Assembly (NCBI RefSeq): GCF_003675895.1
Contig: NZ_ML014758.1
Location: forward strand, 1 to 64,000
DNA: 64,000 nucleotides
From: Parashewanella curva
GTDB lineage: Bacteria > Pseudomonadota > Gammaproteobacteria > Enterobacterales > Shewanellaceae
Direction: 5' to 3'
Shown here: piece after piece, positions 7,954 to 14,081 of the stretch
Numbering within the stretch: position 1 is the first letter of the stretch
How the letters are laid out: the number at the start of each line of letters is the position of its first letter
Notes under the pieces: model-generated
Told to the model about the DNA's origin: nothing
Database searches by the model: none
What the model saw: the letters and a program-made list of their open reading frames with translations, nothing else
Translations under genes and position numbers: made by a program

Positions 7954-8433
7954 TTATTTACCAATTCTAGGCTTACCCAATGCGCCTTCATCGGGTGCAA
8001 TCTGCTCCATCAAAACAAAGGATTGACGTTGAATCGCTTCAATCTGGTGTAGTAAACCAATTATTTGTGAATTGTTGTTCACAACCGTTTTAGCTTGTAT
8101 TCGTTCGTCATTAGAGATATTTCTAGTCTTCTCCTCAATTTCATAACGTAGCTTTCTTGTGAGTTCTTCAAGCTTGAACCCTGCTGGATTGTCACGAGAC
8201 ATTAAAACTTGCTCATTGCCGAGGCTGCTGAGAATAGTCATTATTTTGGGAACATCACTGTCGTTAACATCATCACTGTCTAAATCGAATGCTTTAGCAA
8301 TTGTGATGTCTAAGTGAATGATTTCATCTGTACCCACGGTAGCAAAATCGCCGTCTTCAGTAGCAACATCACCTTTGCGGCTGAGCACTAAAGCCGTAGC
8401 CATTGCAGCTATTTCTTTTAAACCTTTAATCAT
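7954..8433 (-). CDS. First gene of the leftward early operon, unknown function
   Basis: 159 residues. An N-terminal helix (MIKGLKEIAAMATALVLSR) is followed by an acidic stretch (DSDDVNDSD) and a long helical C-terminal half with coiled-coil character around residues 85-150. No family was recognised. It sits directly behind the divergent promoter region at 8465-8546 and so is probably the first gene transcribed leftwards from it. Confidence 0.5.
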   Translation of the reverse strand: MIKGLKEIAAMATALVLSRKGDVATEDGDFATVGTDEIIHLDITIAKAFDLDSDDVNDSDVPKIMTILSSLGNEQVLMSRDNPAGFKLEELTRKLRYEIEEKTRNISNDERIQAKTVVNNNSQIIGLLHQIEAIQRQSFVLMEQIAPDEGALGKPRIGK

Positions 8434-8464
8434 TTTGATTTCCTTAAAAATTTTCCGTTTCTAA

Positions 8465-8546
8465 ATAATTATTGTCATGACAATAATTATATTTAACTAA
8501 GTTCAAAATGCAATCAATTTGACTTATTTTTTGTCATGACAGAAAA
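8465..8546. promoter_or_regulatory. Divergent promoters with paired TGTCATGACA operators
   Basis: A 26-bp perfect palindrome at 8465-8490 centres on TTGTCATGACAA. A second copy at 8527-8546 has the core TGTCATGACA. A leftward promoter reads TTGCAT (8508-8513) and TATAAT (8486-8491) with 16 bp between, placing the first palindrome over its -10 and start. A rightward promoter reads TTGACT (8519-8524) and GAAAAT (8542-8547) with 17 bp between, with the second palindrome in its spacer. A repressor bound at both sites would shut both directions. Confidence 0.65.
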
Positions 8547-8553
8547 TATCTAA

Positions 8554-8748
8554 ATGAGCAAAGAAAAGAATCCCGTTGGCCGACCACATCAGGAGGTCAA
8601 GTTGAGTAAAAAACAAGAAGTCAGATGTTTAGAATCTGAGAAAGAAGCGTGGAAAAAAGCCGCTAAAGCAAGCGGCTGTTCAGCTAGTGAATTTATGCGC
8701 CAAGCCGCTAATGAAAAAGCGGCTAAGGTGTTAAAAGAAAAAGAGTAA
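8554..8748 (+). CDS. Small ribbon-helix-helix-like DNA-binding protein, likely autorepressor
   Basis: 64 residues. A basic N-terminus (MSKEKNPVGRPHQEV) precedes a beta-strand and two-helix pattern (LSKKQEVRCLESEKEAWKKA, then GCSASEFMRQAANEKA) typical of ribbon-helix-helix regulators and MobC-like proteins. It lies alone on the plus strand, right behind two matching palindromes, so it probably represses itself and the divergent early operon. The fold is inferred from pattern, not from a strong family match. Confidence 0.6.
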   Translation: MSKEKNPVGRPHQEVKLSKKQEVRCLESEKEAWKKAAKASGCSASEFMRQAANEKAAKVLKEKE

Positions 8749-8754
8749 CAATTG

Positions 8755-9081
8755 CTACTCTTTGAGTTGATCAACCGTTACGCCTAACGCCTCAGCAATC
8801 TTTTCTAATGTACCCGCTTGCGGTTGATTTCCCACTTTCTCAGCCTGTGCAATGGCTGACTGAGTAACACCCACAGCCTCAGCTAATTTAACTTGAGAAA
8901 TGCGCTTAGAACGTCGCCACGCTGAAATTAAGCTGCAATTATGTTTGTGCTTTAATTCGATAATCGCTTGCGGTATATCTGCGTGACTGGCTTGGCTTTG
9001 AGTCATAGATAACCAAAGCTCATAAGGCACAACAGCAAAGGCGGGAGCACCGCCATGCTTTATGATTTGCACATCACTCAT
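8755..9081 (-). CDS. XRE-type helix-turn-helix protein, antitoxin-like
   Basis: 108 residues from ATG 9081, which overlaps the stop of the 30-aa gene (TAATG); an ATG five codons upstream is possible. The N-terminal part (DVQIIKHGGAPAFAVVPYEL) resembles the Phd/YefM-style start seen in some fused antitoxins. The C-terminal half is a classic XRE HTH (SQVKLAEAVGVTQSAIAQAE, then TLEKIAEALGVTVDQL). It is the last gene of a three-gene minus-strand unit with two tiny membrane proteins and probably represses the promoter at 9406-9454. Confidence 0.7.
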   Translation of the reverse strand: MSDVQIIKHGGAPAFAVVPYELWLSMTQSQASHADIPQAIIELKHKHNCSLISAWRRSKRISQVKLAEAVGVTQSAIAQAEKVGNQPQAGTLEKIAEALGVTVDQLKE

Positions 9082-9173
9082 TAGCCGAATACCCAATACA
9101 GAGCTAATGCACCTAGCAAACCTGCACCAACCGCAATCAAAGCGGGTCTATAGTCTTTAAATCGTAATTCCAT
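9081..9173 (-). CDS. 30-aa single-helix membrane peptide
   Basis: Codons from ATG 9173 give MELRFKDYRPALIAVGAG and then LLGALALYWVFG: a short charged head and one transmembrane helix. The stop overlaps the start of the HTH gene, implying translational coupling. Size, hydrophobicity and pairing with a regulator recall small membrane toxins or superinfection-exclusion peptides, but no family was recognised. Confidence 0.5.
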   Translation of the reverse strand: MELRFKDYRPALIAVGAGLLGALALYWVFG

Positions 9174-9194
9174 TCTGGCCTCTCTTTGTTGAAG

Positions 9195-9218
9195 AAGTTA
9201 CCCCTAGAGGGGTAACTT
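9195..9218. promoter_or_regulatory. Perfect inverted repeat at the end of the 56-aa gene
   Basis: AAGTTACCCCT and AGGGGTAACTT (11-bp arms, 2-base centre) overlap the last codons and stop of the 56-aa gene. No T-run follows, so it may attenuate or stabilise the transcript between the two small membrane genes. Confidence 0.4.
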
Positions 9219-9374
9219 AGTCCATGCTATGATTAGTGCTGCGAGTATTCCAAGAGCTTGCAATCCTAACTTGATGTATTCTCTTGCCTCGCCTCGGCGT
9301 TGGATTTCAATTTCCTGTTCAAGTTTTTTGATTTCCAACTCCGTTTTCCTATTGTCTAACTCGTCTTTCTCCAT
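9204..9374 (-). CDS. 56-aa tail-anchored small membrane protein
   Basis: Starting at ATG 9374 behind an AAGGAAAAAG ribosome site, it has a charged coiled-coil segment (MEKDELDNRKTELEIKKLEQ and on) and a C-terminal hydrophobic helix (LGLQALGILAALIIAW). It is the first gene behind a strong promoter with an internal palindrome. The layout of helix plus membrane anchor is like small phage exclusion or toxin proteins, but the function is unknown. Confidence 0.5.
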   Translation of the reverse strand: MEKDELDNRKTELEIKKLEQEIEIQRRGEAREYIKLGLQALGILAALIIAWTKLPL

Positions 9375-9405
9375 CTTTTTCCTTGTTGTTGTTAACTTGG
9401 TACTA

Positions 9406-9454
9406 ATATTAATCTAATATATTAGTTGTGTCAACGGCATTTCTAATTTATTAG
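9406..9454 (-). promoter_or_regulatory. Strong sigma70-like promoter with CTAATATATTAG operator
   Basis: Read on the minus strand, a perfect TTGACA (9434-9429) and TAATAT (9411-9406) are separated by 17 bp. The palindrome CTAATATATTAG (9414-9425) fills the spacer. A near copy, CTAATAAATTAG on the minus strand (9443-9454), lies just upstream of the -35. This is the pattern of a self-repressed promoter driving the 56-aa, 30-aa and HTH genes. Confidence 0.65.
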
Positions 9455-9473
9455 AGAATAATTAGTAAAAATA

Positions 9474-10115
9474 TTAGAAAGCTTGTTCAGCAATCCATGC
9501 CATATTAATAGGATCGGTAGAGAGCAATTTTTGCGTTGTTTCAACAGTCTTATTGCCTAGCATTGCGTGAATATGAGATACATCAAAACCTTTTCTCTGC
9601 AAGTTAATAGCGTAAGTTCTGCGCCCACTTAATATACTTGGTTCCTCGATACCGCCATCTTTTAGCAATTTCTTAATATGGCGATTCAAAGCATCACAGC
9701 TATAAGTATCATTACCTTGTAAGGTTTTCTTGTGAACGATTGAGAACGGGTGAGCATCTTTAGTGAGAAATACGCATTCGTCAGGGTCTAAGCCAAGGTA
9801 TTGATCAGGATTGTTGCCAAGACAGAGTTTATGTTTAGCTCTCCAATCAAGGTAAGTTTTAAGGGCTGGCTTCATACGCTTGGTGATATACGCAGTTCGT
9901 GACATTTCGCCTTTAACTTCAAACTTCTTTCTTACTTCACCATTTTTATACAGAACGTCTTTTATCTGAATGCGGTTTATCTCAAGTGTTGTAAGGGCTG
10001 AAGCAAAGAAGAAGGTGATCAAGCAGGTATCACGCTCAGAGAATTGATTTATCTTCTGAATTACTTTGATGATCCAGCGAATGTCTTTTGATTCCACAAA
10101 AGCGGGTAAGGCCAT
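9474..10115 (-). CDS. Degenerate tyrosine-recombinase-like protein
   Basis: 213 residues align with the catalytic half of tyrosine recombinases. The fold landmarks are visible (FFFASALTTLEINRIQIKDV; SGRRTYAINLQRKGFDVSHI; LGNKTVETTQKLL), but key residues look changed. The first catalytic Arg position reads Thr (ALTTLE in place of GLRxxE). The His of HxxR reads Ser (SGRR). GH reads GN, and the nucleophile Tyr position reads Leu. It is probably catalytically inactive and may act as a DNA-binding or regulatory protein. The N-terminal core-binding domain is also missing. Confidence 0.6.
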   Translation of the reverse strand: MALPAFVESKDIRWIIKVIQKINQFSERDTCLITFFFASALTTLEINRIQIKDVLYKNGEVRKKFEVKGEMSRTAYITKRMKPALKTYLDWRAKHKLCLGNNPDQYLGLDPDECVFLTKDAHPFSIVHKKTLQGNDTYSCDALNRHIKKLLKDGGIEEPSILSGRRTYAINLQRKGFDVSHIHAMLGNKTVETTQKLLSTDPINMAWIAEQAF

Positions 10116-10162
10116 GTAAGCATATTCCTTTCAAAAGCGAATAAACCGACATAGTAAGAGTT

Positions 10163-10207
10163 GAATGCTTAATTATTGGTGAACGGGCGTTCTAAAATTA
10201 AGCATTC
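10163..10207. promoter_or_regulatory. Nested inverted repeats upstream of the recombinase-like gene
   Basis: GAATGCTTAATT (10163-10174) and AATTAAGCATTC (10196-10207) are perfect 12-bp arms. Inside them GAACGGGCGTTC (10181-10192) is itself palindromic. The site lies in the gap between two minus-strand gene blocks and could be an operator or an RNA structure. Confidence 0.4.
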
Positions 10208-10257
10208 CACGGAAACTGCGCTTCCAGTAAAAACCACATTGTTAAAGAGCGGTGGCA

Positions 10258-10578
10258 CTAGGCCGAAGTGGGTAAGGCTTTGGTTTTGAGCCATTTATCC
10301 ATAAAACCATGTACTAAAAAACCATATCGAGCTTCACTGGCAATGGCTTTGTCGAGTTCGCTCATGGCCTTACCTCGATTGTTATGCCCCAGTTGCCTTG
10401 CTTGGGCTTGACTGCGGATCGCCCCGTATTTGTGCAAGATGGCCGATACCTTGGGATAACTCATTTTGACTTCGCGTCGGGTGTCTTGAATGTTGTTGTT
10501 ATTGAGGTACACCCACAGCACGCTCAGCTCTTTGGCCGTGGCTTCTGGGTGGCGGTGTTTGAGTTCGGCTTTATTCAT
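10258..10578 (-). CDS. Phage protein of unknown function, possible DNA-binding helices
   Basis: 106 residues (MNKAELKHRHPEATAKELSV...). The region ATAKELSVLWVYLNNNNIQD to SYPKVSAILHKYGAIRS has the spacing of a helix-turn-helix. No family was recognised. The start overlaps the end of the 40-aa gene by 8 bases. Confidence 0.5.
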   Translation of the reverse strand: MNKAELKHRHPEATAKELSVLWVYLNNNNIQDTRREVKMSYPKVSAILHKYGAIRSQAQARQLGHNNRGKAMSELDKAIASEARYGFLVHGFMDKWLKTKALPTSA

Positions 10579-10693
10579 CTCGCGTTCTCCAGCTGGGATG
10601 ACAAAAGGTGTTCAAATAGGTGATGGCTTGAGCGCGGCTTTTGTCGCTGTTGGCCATCACATAGCGAATGAGTGATTGAGCATAGGCGGTCAT
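10571..10693 (-). CDS. 40-aa phage protein of unknown function
   Basis: Codons from ATG 10693 read MTAYAQSLIRYVMANSDKSR to a stop overlapping the next gene (ATGAATAA). The start is two bases after the previous stop. Tight packing on both sides supports it as a real small gene; its function is unknown. Confidence 0.5.
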   Translation of the reverse strand: MTAYAQSLIRYVMANSDKSRAQAITYLNTFCHPSWRTRDE

Positions 10694-10695
10694 GG

Positions 10696-10920
10696 TCAGT
10701 CCTTGATCAAAAAAGTATGGCGTTCAATTGGGTGGGCATCGACACACACGGCTTTGGACGAATACGACACCGCGCCCACGGGTAAGCGCTCATACTCAAC
10801 ATCTGGGAATTGTTGTTTAAAAGCTTGCTCGGCACTTTCTGCCTGTTGGCGTTTGTAGCGGTCAACCATCAACTCTGGATGGGTGGGGTGTGGCTCTCGA
10901 AAGGTTAAGTGATAGTCCAT
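10696..10920 (-). CDS. Phage protein of unknown function
   Basis: 74 residues, rich in His and charged residues (MDYHLTFREPHPTHPELMVD...). No family was recognised. An AGGAGC ribosome site precedes the start, and it packs closely against the 40-aa gene. Confidence 0.5.
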   Translation of the reverse strand: MDYHLTFREPHPTHPELMVDRYKRQQAESAEQAFKQQFPDVEYERLPVGAVSYSSKAVCVDAHPIERHTFLIKD

Positions 10921-10935
10921 ATCGTGCTCCTTGTC

Positions 10936-10953
10936 TTAACAGTTAAGTGTTAA
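10936..10953. repeat. 18-bp palindromic motif, copy 1
   Basis: TTAACAGTTAAGTGTTAA occurs here and, identically, at 21063-21080 in the non-coding region before the lysis genes. Arms TTAACA and TGTTAA suggest a protein-binding site shared by the two locations. Confidence 0.45.
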
Positions 10954-11191
10954 GGTTTTGCCAATCGTGTTCCTTAATGGCTTCTACTTTACTGGCGACC
11001 TGTTCCAAGCGTTTTTTGGCTCTGGATAGCGCTGGCTCTTGGATGTTGTGTTTTAAGCAGGTGATTTTGTCATCAAACCCTTTGCTGTAGTGGTCGATGA
11101 CCGCGCTTTTTACCGGCTCTTCGATTTTGGTAAGCTCCAGCAGCAACAGCATGCGCGGCTGTGATTCCAGTCCTGGGGTTAAGTAATTCAT
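10943..11191 (-). CDS. Phage protein of unknown function, helical
   Basis: 82 residues (MNYLTPGLESQPRMLLLLEL...). Mostly helical and basic at the C-terminus, with a segment (DDKITCLKHNIQEPALSRAK) spaced like a helix-turn-helix of the PapB/sigma region-4 type; this assignment is only a suggestion. It lies directly downstream of the PrtN-like gene. Confidence 0.5.
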   Translation of the reverse strand: MNYLTPGLESQPRMLLLLELTKIEEPVKSAVIDHYSKGFDDKITCLKHNIQEPALSRAKKRLEQVASKVEAIKEHDWQNLNT

Positions 11192-11200
11192 GCCGCCATC

Positions 11201-11446
11201 CTAGGCCACCATGTCACTGGCGGCTTCGTCTCGTTTTTGCTCAAAGCATTGGGCTAAGTCAGAAAGATTGACCAACCACGGGGCTTTGTTGCTGTCGGTG
11301 GCACGATAAACGGGGATACTTAAGGTTCCGGCTTTGGCGTGTTGCGTGGCTACGGCTTTGCTCATGCCAAGGTATTCGTCACAAATCTCTTCAAGACGAA
11401 CCACGGGTTTTCCAAATTGTGCCATTAAGGCAAAGGCTAAGTTCAT
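11201..11446 (-). CDS. PrtN-like pyocin activator family protein
   Basis: 81 residues with the PrtN family signature: MNLAFALMAQFGKPVVRLEE, EICDEYLGMSKAVATQHA, and a C-terminal VNLSDLAQCFEQKRDEA. PrtN is a small transcriptional activator first known from pyocin genes, and homologues are common in prophages. In Pseudomonas it is released by DNA damage through the PrtR repressor. Here it lies in a leftward operon whose start region is near a LexA-type box. It may activate phage late or early genes. Confidence 0.7.
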   Translation of the reverse strand: MNLAFALMAQFGKPVVRLEEICDEYLGMSKAVATQHAKAGTLSIPVYRATDSNKAPWLVNLSDLAQCFEQKRDEAASDMVA

Positions 11447-11456
11447 AACAGACTCC

Positions 11457-11774
11457 TTACTGCGTGAGTGTGTGCTGTTGTTGCTGACTCAGTTGTGACA
11501 GTTTGCACACCGCCACTTTGTTATGGGTAGGGCAAACGCCCAAGACGAATTCAGTGCCGAGCATTCCAGCTTTGCGACAATAGGCGTCAAAAAAAGGCTG
11601 GCTCGGCTGGGTGTAATGTAGGTATTGGTTAAGCTGGGCTATGCGTTCCATGACTTTTTTGCACTGCATTGGGTGCTCAAGTTGGCGTGCCATTAAGCAA
11701 GCAAAGCGAATGCTGAGTAATAGTTGAGTTTCCGCCAGTTGTTTTGATTTGAGATAAATCCGTTTAGCGCTCAT
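11457..11774 (-). CDS. Phage protein of unknown function, first of its operon
   Basis: 105 residues from ATG 11774, behind AAGGATTGGAAA (the frame is open six codons further). Helical, with four Cys/His pairs scattered in the second half (YCRKAG, GVCPTHNKVAVC). No family was recognised. It is the first gene downstream of the leftward promoter at 11827-11855. Confidence 0.5.
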   Translation of the reverse strand: MSAKRIYLKSKQLAETQLLLSIRFACLMARQLEHPMQCKKVMERIAQLNQYLHYTQPSQPFFDAYCRKAGMLGTEFVLGVCPTHNKVAVCKLSQLSQQQQHTLTQ

Positions 11775-11826
11775 TTTCCAATCCTTTCTCAATTATTTTC
11801 AGGGTTAACAAAAAAAAGTTGTGTTA

Positions 11827-11855
11827 AATATGGCAAAAAATAAATGGAATATCAA
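11827..11855 (-). promoter_or_regulatory. Leftward promoter for the PrtN-containing operon
   Basis: On the minus strand TTGATA (11855-11850) and CATATT (11832-11827) are 17 bp apart, about 50 bases upstream of the first gene. The surrounding DNA is very AT-rich. The assignment rests on pattern alone. Confidence 0.45.
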
Positions 11856-11942
11856 CAAAAAGTTGGAAATAATTAAAAAAAAAACGTATTATTTACATTC
11901 AAAAGACGTTTTTGCTGTATTTTAGAGTAGATACCTAAATAA

Positions 11943-11958
11943 CTGTTCATTTATACAG
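11943..11958. promoter_or_regulatory. LexA-type SOS box
   Basis: CTGT-N8-ACAG with an AT-rich centre (CTGTTCATTTATACAG) matches the gammaproteobacterial LexA consensus. It lies 53 bases upstream of the 47-aa gene, over its likely promoter, and about 90 bases upstream of the leftward promoter. It probably links this cassette to DNA damage. Confidence 0.65.
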
Positions 11959-12010
11959 TGAATGCGTTTATTATGTGCAAATCAGTTATATGTGACGAAT
12001 GGAGTCTAGA

Positions 12011-12154
12011 ATGTCAGAAAAACAATCTGTTTCAGAAAAAACGCTACCATATTGTGATGAAGCTGAGCTTCAAGAGGATACGGGGGATGGTGTGGAACCA
12101 CCTCAAGTAGAAAACCAAAGAGATAACGGCGATGGAGTTGAGCCGCCAAAATAA
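12011..12154 (+). CDS. 47-aa acidic protein behind the SOS box
   Basis: A GGAG ribosome site precedes ATG 12011. The protein is very acidic and carries an internal repeat, DTGDGVEPPQ and DNGDGVEPPK, separated by a short linker. No family was recognised. It is the first gene of a three-gene rightward cassette and is the one most directly under the LexA-type box. Confidence 0.55.
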   Translation: MSEKQSVSEKTLPYCDEAELQEDTGDGVEPPQVENQRDNGDGVEPPK

Positions 12155-12163
12155 GTAATACAT

Positions 12164-12185
12164 TAGGCCGCTATTGAGCGGCCTA
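12164..12185. terminator. GC-rich hairpin after the 47-aa gene
   Basis: TAGGCCGC and GCGGCCTA form an 8-bp stem around a 6-base loop. No T-run follows, so it may only partly terminate or may protect the upstream transcript before the two membrane genes. Confidence 0.4.
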
Positions 12186-12196
12186 GCATATTAGGG

Positions 12197-12703
12197 ATGA
12201 ATATGAGCTACATTTATCACTCAAGAGAATTATTGGATTATATTGGGCATTGTGTTGCGTTTTCGGCTTTATTTGTAGCCGTATTCCATATCATTTTTTG
12301 GAAACAATTGGAGTCTGGGTTTATTGCCACCCTCGCTTTTCTTTCTATTCAGTCAATAGGTTTGATTTATAAGCCATTTGTGATTGATCATGTTTCTCCC
12401 ATCAACGTAGATTTTGGACGAACTATCTATTACCTTGGTTTTATGGCGTTGTGCCTGATCACGGTATGGATGACGTATAAAATGCATGAAAAATTAGAGG
12501 TTCAAATCGGATTGGCGGCTGAACACGTAATGAAAATATTACAATTTCAAGCCGGAATTCAAGTTATTCGATTACTTGACCGTCAACTGGGTTATGACTG
12601 GTTGAGTGTGTTTTATCAAAACATGATCCCAGCATTGAATGTGGTGATCATCATTTTGCTCGTATCCAGTTTCTTTAAGACGGTAAAATTGTCAAAGGTA
12701 TAA
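12197..12703 (+). CDS. Four-helix membrane protein of unknown function (prophage cassette)
   Basis: 168 residues with four clear hydrophobic segments, at about residues 14-33, 37-57, 74-93 and 143-162. An ATG two codons downstream is an alternative start. A conserved-looking HEKLEVQIGLAAEHVMKI stretch lies between helices 3 and 4. No family was recognised. The gene sits between the repressor region and a leftward operon, in the position of lysogeny cargo, so a role in exclusion or host physiology is possible. Confidence 0.55.
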   Translation: MNMSYIYHSRELLDYIGHCVAFSALFVAVFHIIFWKQLESGFIATLAFLSIQSIGLIYKPFVIDHVSPINVDFGRTIYYLGFMALCLITVWMTYKMHEKLEVQIGLAAEHVMKILQFQAGIQVIRLLDRQLGYDWLSVFYQNMIPALNVVIIILLVSSFFKTVKLSKV

Positions 12704-12715
12704 TAAGGAGGTTAT

Positions 12716-13027
12716 ATGTACGCTATCTTTTTGTTGGGAATGGTTATTCTTTTTTTTATTGCGATAAGGGCAACCAGTAAGGAAATCAAATCGGTTAACA
12801 CCCGAATAGACAATAAGGCTAACTTAGATTGTGAGTTTGGTGCTGCATTTATTCGAGTTGCACTTAAGCACTATGATCTCAGAGAGGGTGATCCCAACCA
12901 AGTTAATATTGATGTTGTGAAACTTCAAAAAGAAGAAGACAAGTTAATCAGGAATTATTTAAAACGATTAGAGCAACAGCAAACATCTTCCGTCAGCTCT
13001 ATCTCTTCGTATTCAATAAAAAGCTAG
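12716..13027 (+). CDS. Single-helix membrane protein paired with the preceding gene
   Basis: 103 residues. An AAGGAGG ribosome site precedes the start. One N-terminal transmembrane helix (AIFLLGMVILFFIAIRA) anchors a charged cytoplasmic domain with helical segments (NIDVVKLQKEEDKLIRNYLK) and a Ser-rich tail. It starts 12 bases after the four-helix protein, so the two are probably made together and may form a complex. No family was recognised. Confidence 0.55.
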   Translation: MYAIFLLGMVILFFIAIRATSKEIKSVNTRIDNKANLDCEFGAAFIRVALKHYDLREGDPNQVNIDVVKLQKEEDKLIRNYLKRLEQQQTSSVSSISSYSIKS

Positions 13028-13045
13028 CTCAATCATACCCATTGA

Positions 13046-13093
13046 TTTACCCTAGGATATAGCTGTTATTTAATGGCTATATCCTAGGGTAAA
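13046..13093. promoter_or_regulatory. Perfect 18-bp inverted repeat before the repressor gene
   Basis: TTTACCCTAGGATATAGC (13046-13063) and its exact complement (13076-13093) flank a 12-base loop. Each arm contains CCTAGG. It ends 24 bases before the XRE gene, so it could be an operator pair or a terminator of the membrane cassette; no T-run follows the second arm. Confidence 0.5.
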
Positions 13094-13117
13094 CAGGGAA
13101 ACGTTAGGGAGATCAGT

Positions 13118-13516
13118 TTGAATGAATCAATTGGACAAAGAATAAAGACCGCAAGAATAGCCCTTGGATACAGTCAAGAGCAGCTTGGTAAAATGTTGGG
13201 GGTGGTGTTTCAGTCTGTTCAGCAATGGGAGTCAGGAAAAACCACACCACGAAACCATAGGTTGGTCGATTTAGCTAACTCATTAAATGTGTCTGCAAGC
13301 TGGTTGCAGTTTGGTGAGATCCAACAAGTTGAACAATGTAAAACGACACCAGAAATTGAAGCCCTTTCAAAATCTTCATTTAAGAAAATAATATTAAACG
13401 CTGAAGAACTAAACTGGTTAACGATACGGAAAGATATGAATATTGAAATGCTGGCAGACTTGTTTTATCAAGATTTAAAAAAAGAAATAACTCAAGATAG
13501 AAACCAAAAAAGGTAA
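13118..13516 (+). CDS. XRE-family repressor-like protein
   Basis: 132 residues from a TTG start with an AGGGAG ribosome site; no in-frame ATG fits before the HTH. The N-terminal HTH (GQRIKTARIALGYSQEQLGK, then VFQSVQQWESGKTTPRN) is close in sequence to the convergent 149-aa XRE protein. A short helical C-terminus follows, with no peptidase S24 domain, so RecA-stimulated self-cleavage is not expected. It may be a second immunity regulator. Confidence 0.7.
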   Translation: MNESIGQRIKTARIALGYSQEQLGKMLGVVFQSVQQWESGKTTPRNHRLVDLANSLNVSASWLQFGEIQQVEQCKTTPEIEALSKSSFKKIILNAEELNWLTIRKDMNIEMLADLFYQDLKKEITQDRNQKR

Positions 13517-13519
13517 ATA

Positions 13520-13969
13520 TTAAGAATTTACCTTTTTATTACTTTGTTCGATAACATCTGGATCGATACCATATTCTTCCAATATGTTCAACTGAAACAT
13601 ATCAATAATCGTGTTGGCCGTGACATCTCGACCAAAGCTGATCCACCTCATACGAACTGCGGCGGCTAAGGCTTTATTAAGTGCAACACTTGTTTGTGCT
13701 TGAAAACCCTCAGAAGTGATGAATTCAACAATATCTTCATAACCTTCATTACTGTCCTGACCAGTACCAAAAATAAGATATTGTGGTGTAGTTTGTAATG
13801 CAGCAGCCAATTTAGGTAAGCGCGGTCCTCTCGGGCTAGATCGTCCTTTTTCCCAAGATTGAATCGATTGTGAGCTTAAACCAAGTTCTTTCCCAAGATC
13901 TTCTTGGCTCAACCCTAATCTATTCCGCGCTTGCTTTATGCGCTGTCCAATCAAAATTTTATCTTCCAT
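13520..13969 (-). CDS. CI-like XRE repressor
   Basis: 149 residues. The N-terminal HTH is IGQRIKQARNRLGLSQEDLG, then LSSQSIQSWEKGRSSPRGPR. The C-terminal part is helical and lacks a Ser-Lys protease dyad, so induction must use another route such as an antirepressor. It is divergent from the Cro-like gene across a 112-base control region and convergent with the other XRE gene, 3 bases apart. This is the genetic-switch layout of lambdoid phages. Confidence 0.75.
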   Translation of the reverse strand: MEDKILIGQRIKQARNRLGLSQEDLGKELGLSSQSIQSWEKGRSSPRGPRLPKLAAALQTTPQYLIFGTGQDSNEGYEDIVEFITSEGFQAQTSVALNKALAAAVRMRWISFGRDVTANTIIDMFQLNILEEYGIDPDVIEQSNKKVNS

Positions 13970-14016
13970 ATCTTTATGTTAACCATGAGCATTCATTGTT
14001 GCATCACAATTATTTT

Positions 14017-14072
14017 TTGTCAAATTGAGATATTCGTGTATTATAAATTGGAATCCTAAAAAAAATTGGAAT
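14017..14072 (+). promoter_or_regulatory. Rightward switch promoter with AAATTGGAAT repeats
   Basis: TTGTCA (14017-14022) and TATTAT (14039-14044) are 16 bp apart. Two direct copies of AAATTGGAAT follow at 14045-14054 and 14063-14072, an 18-bp period that fits repressor operators. It lies between the CI-like and Cro-like genes. Confidence 0.55.
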
Positions 14073-14081
14073 TTATATAGT

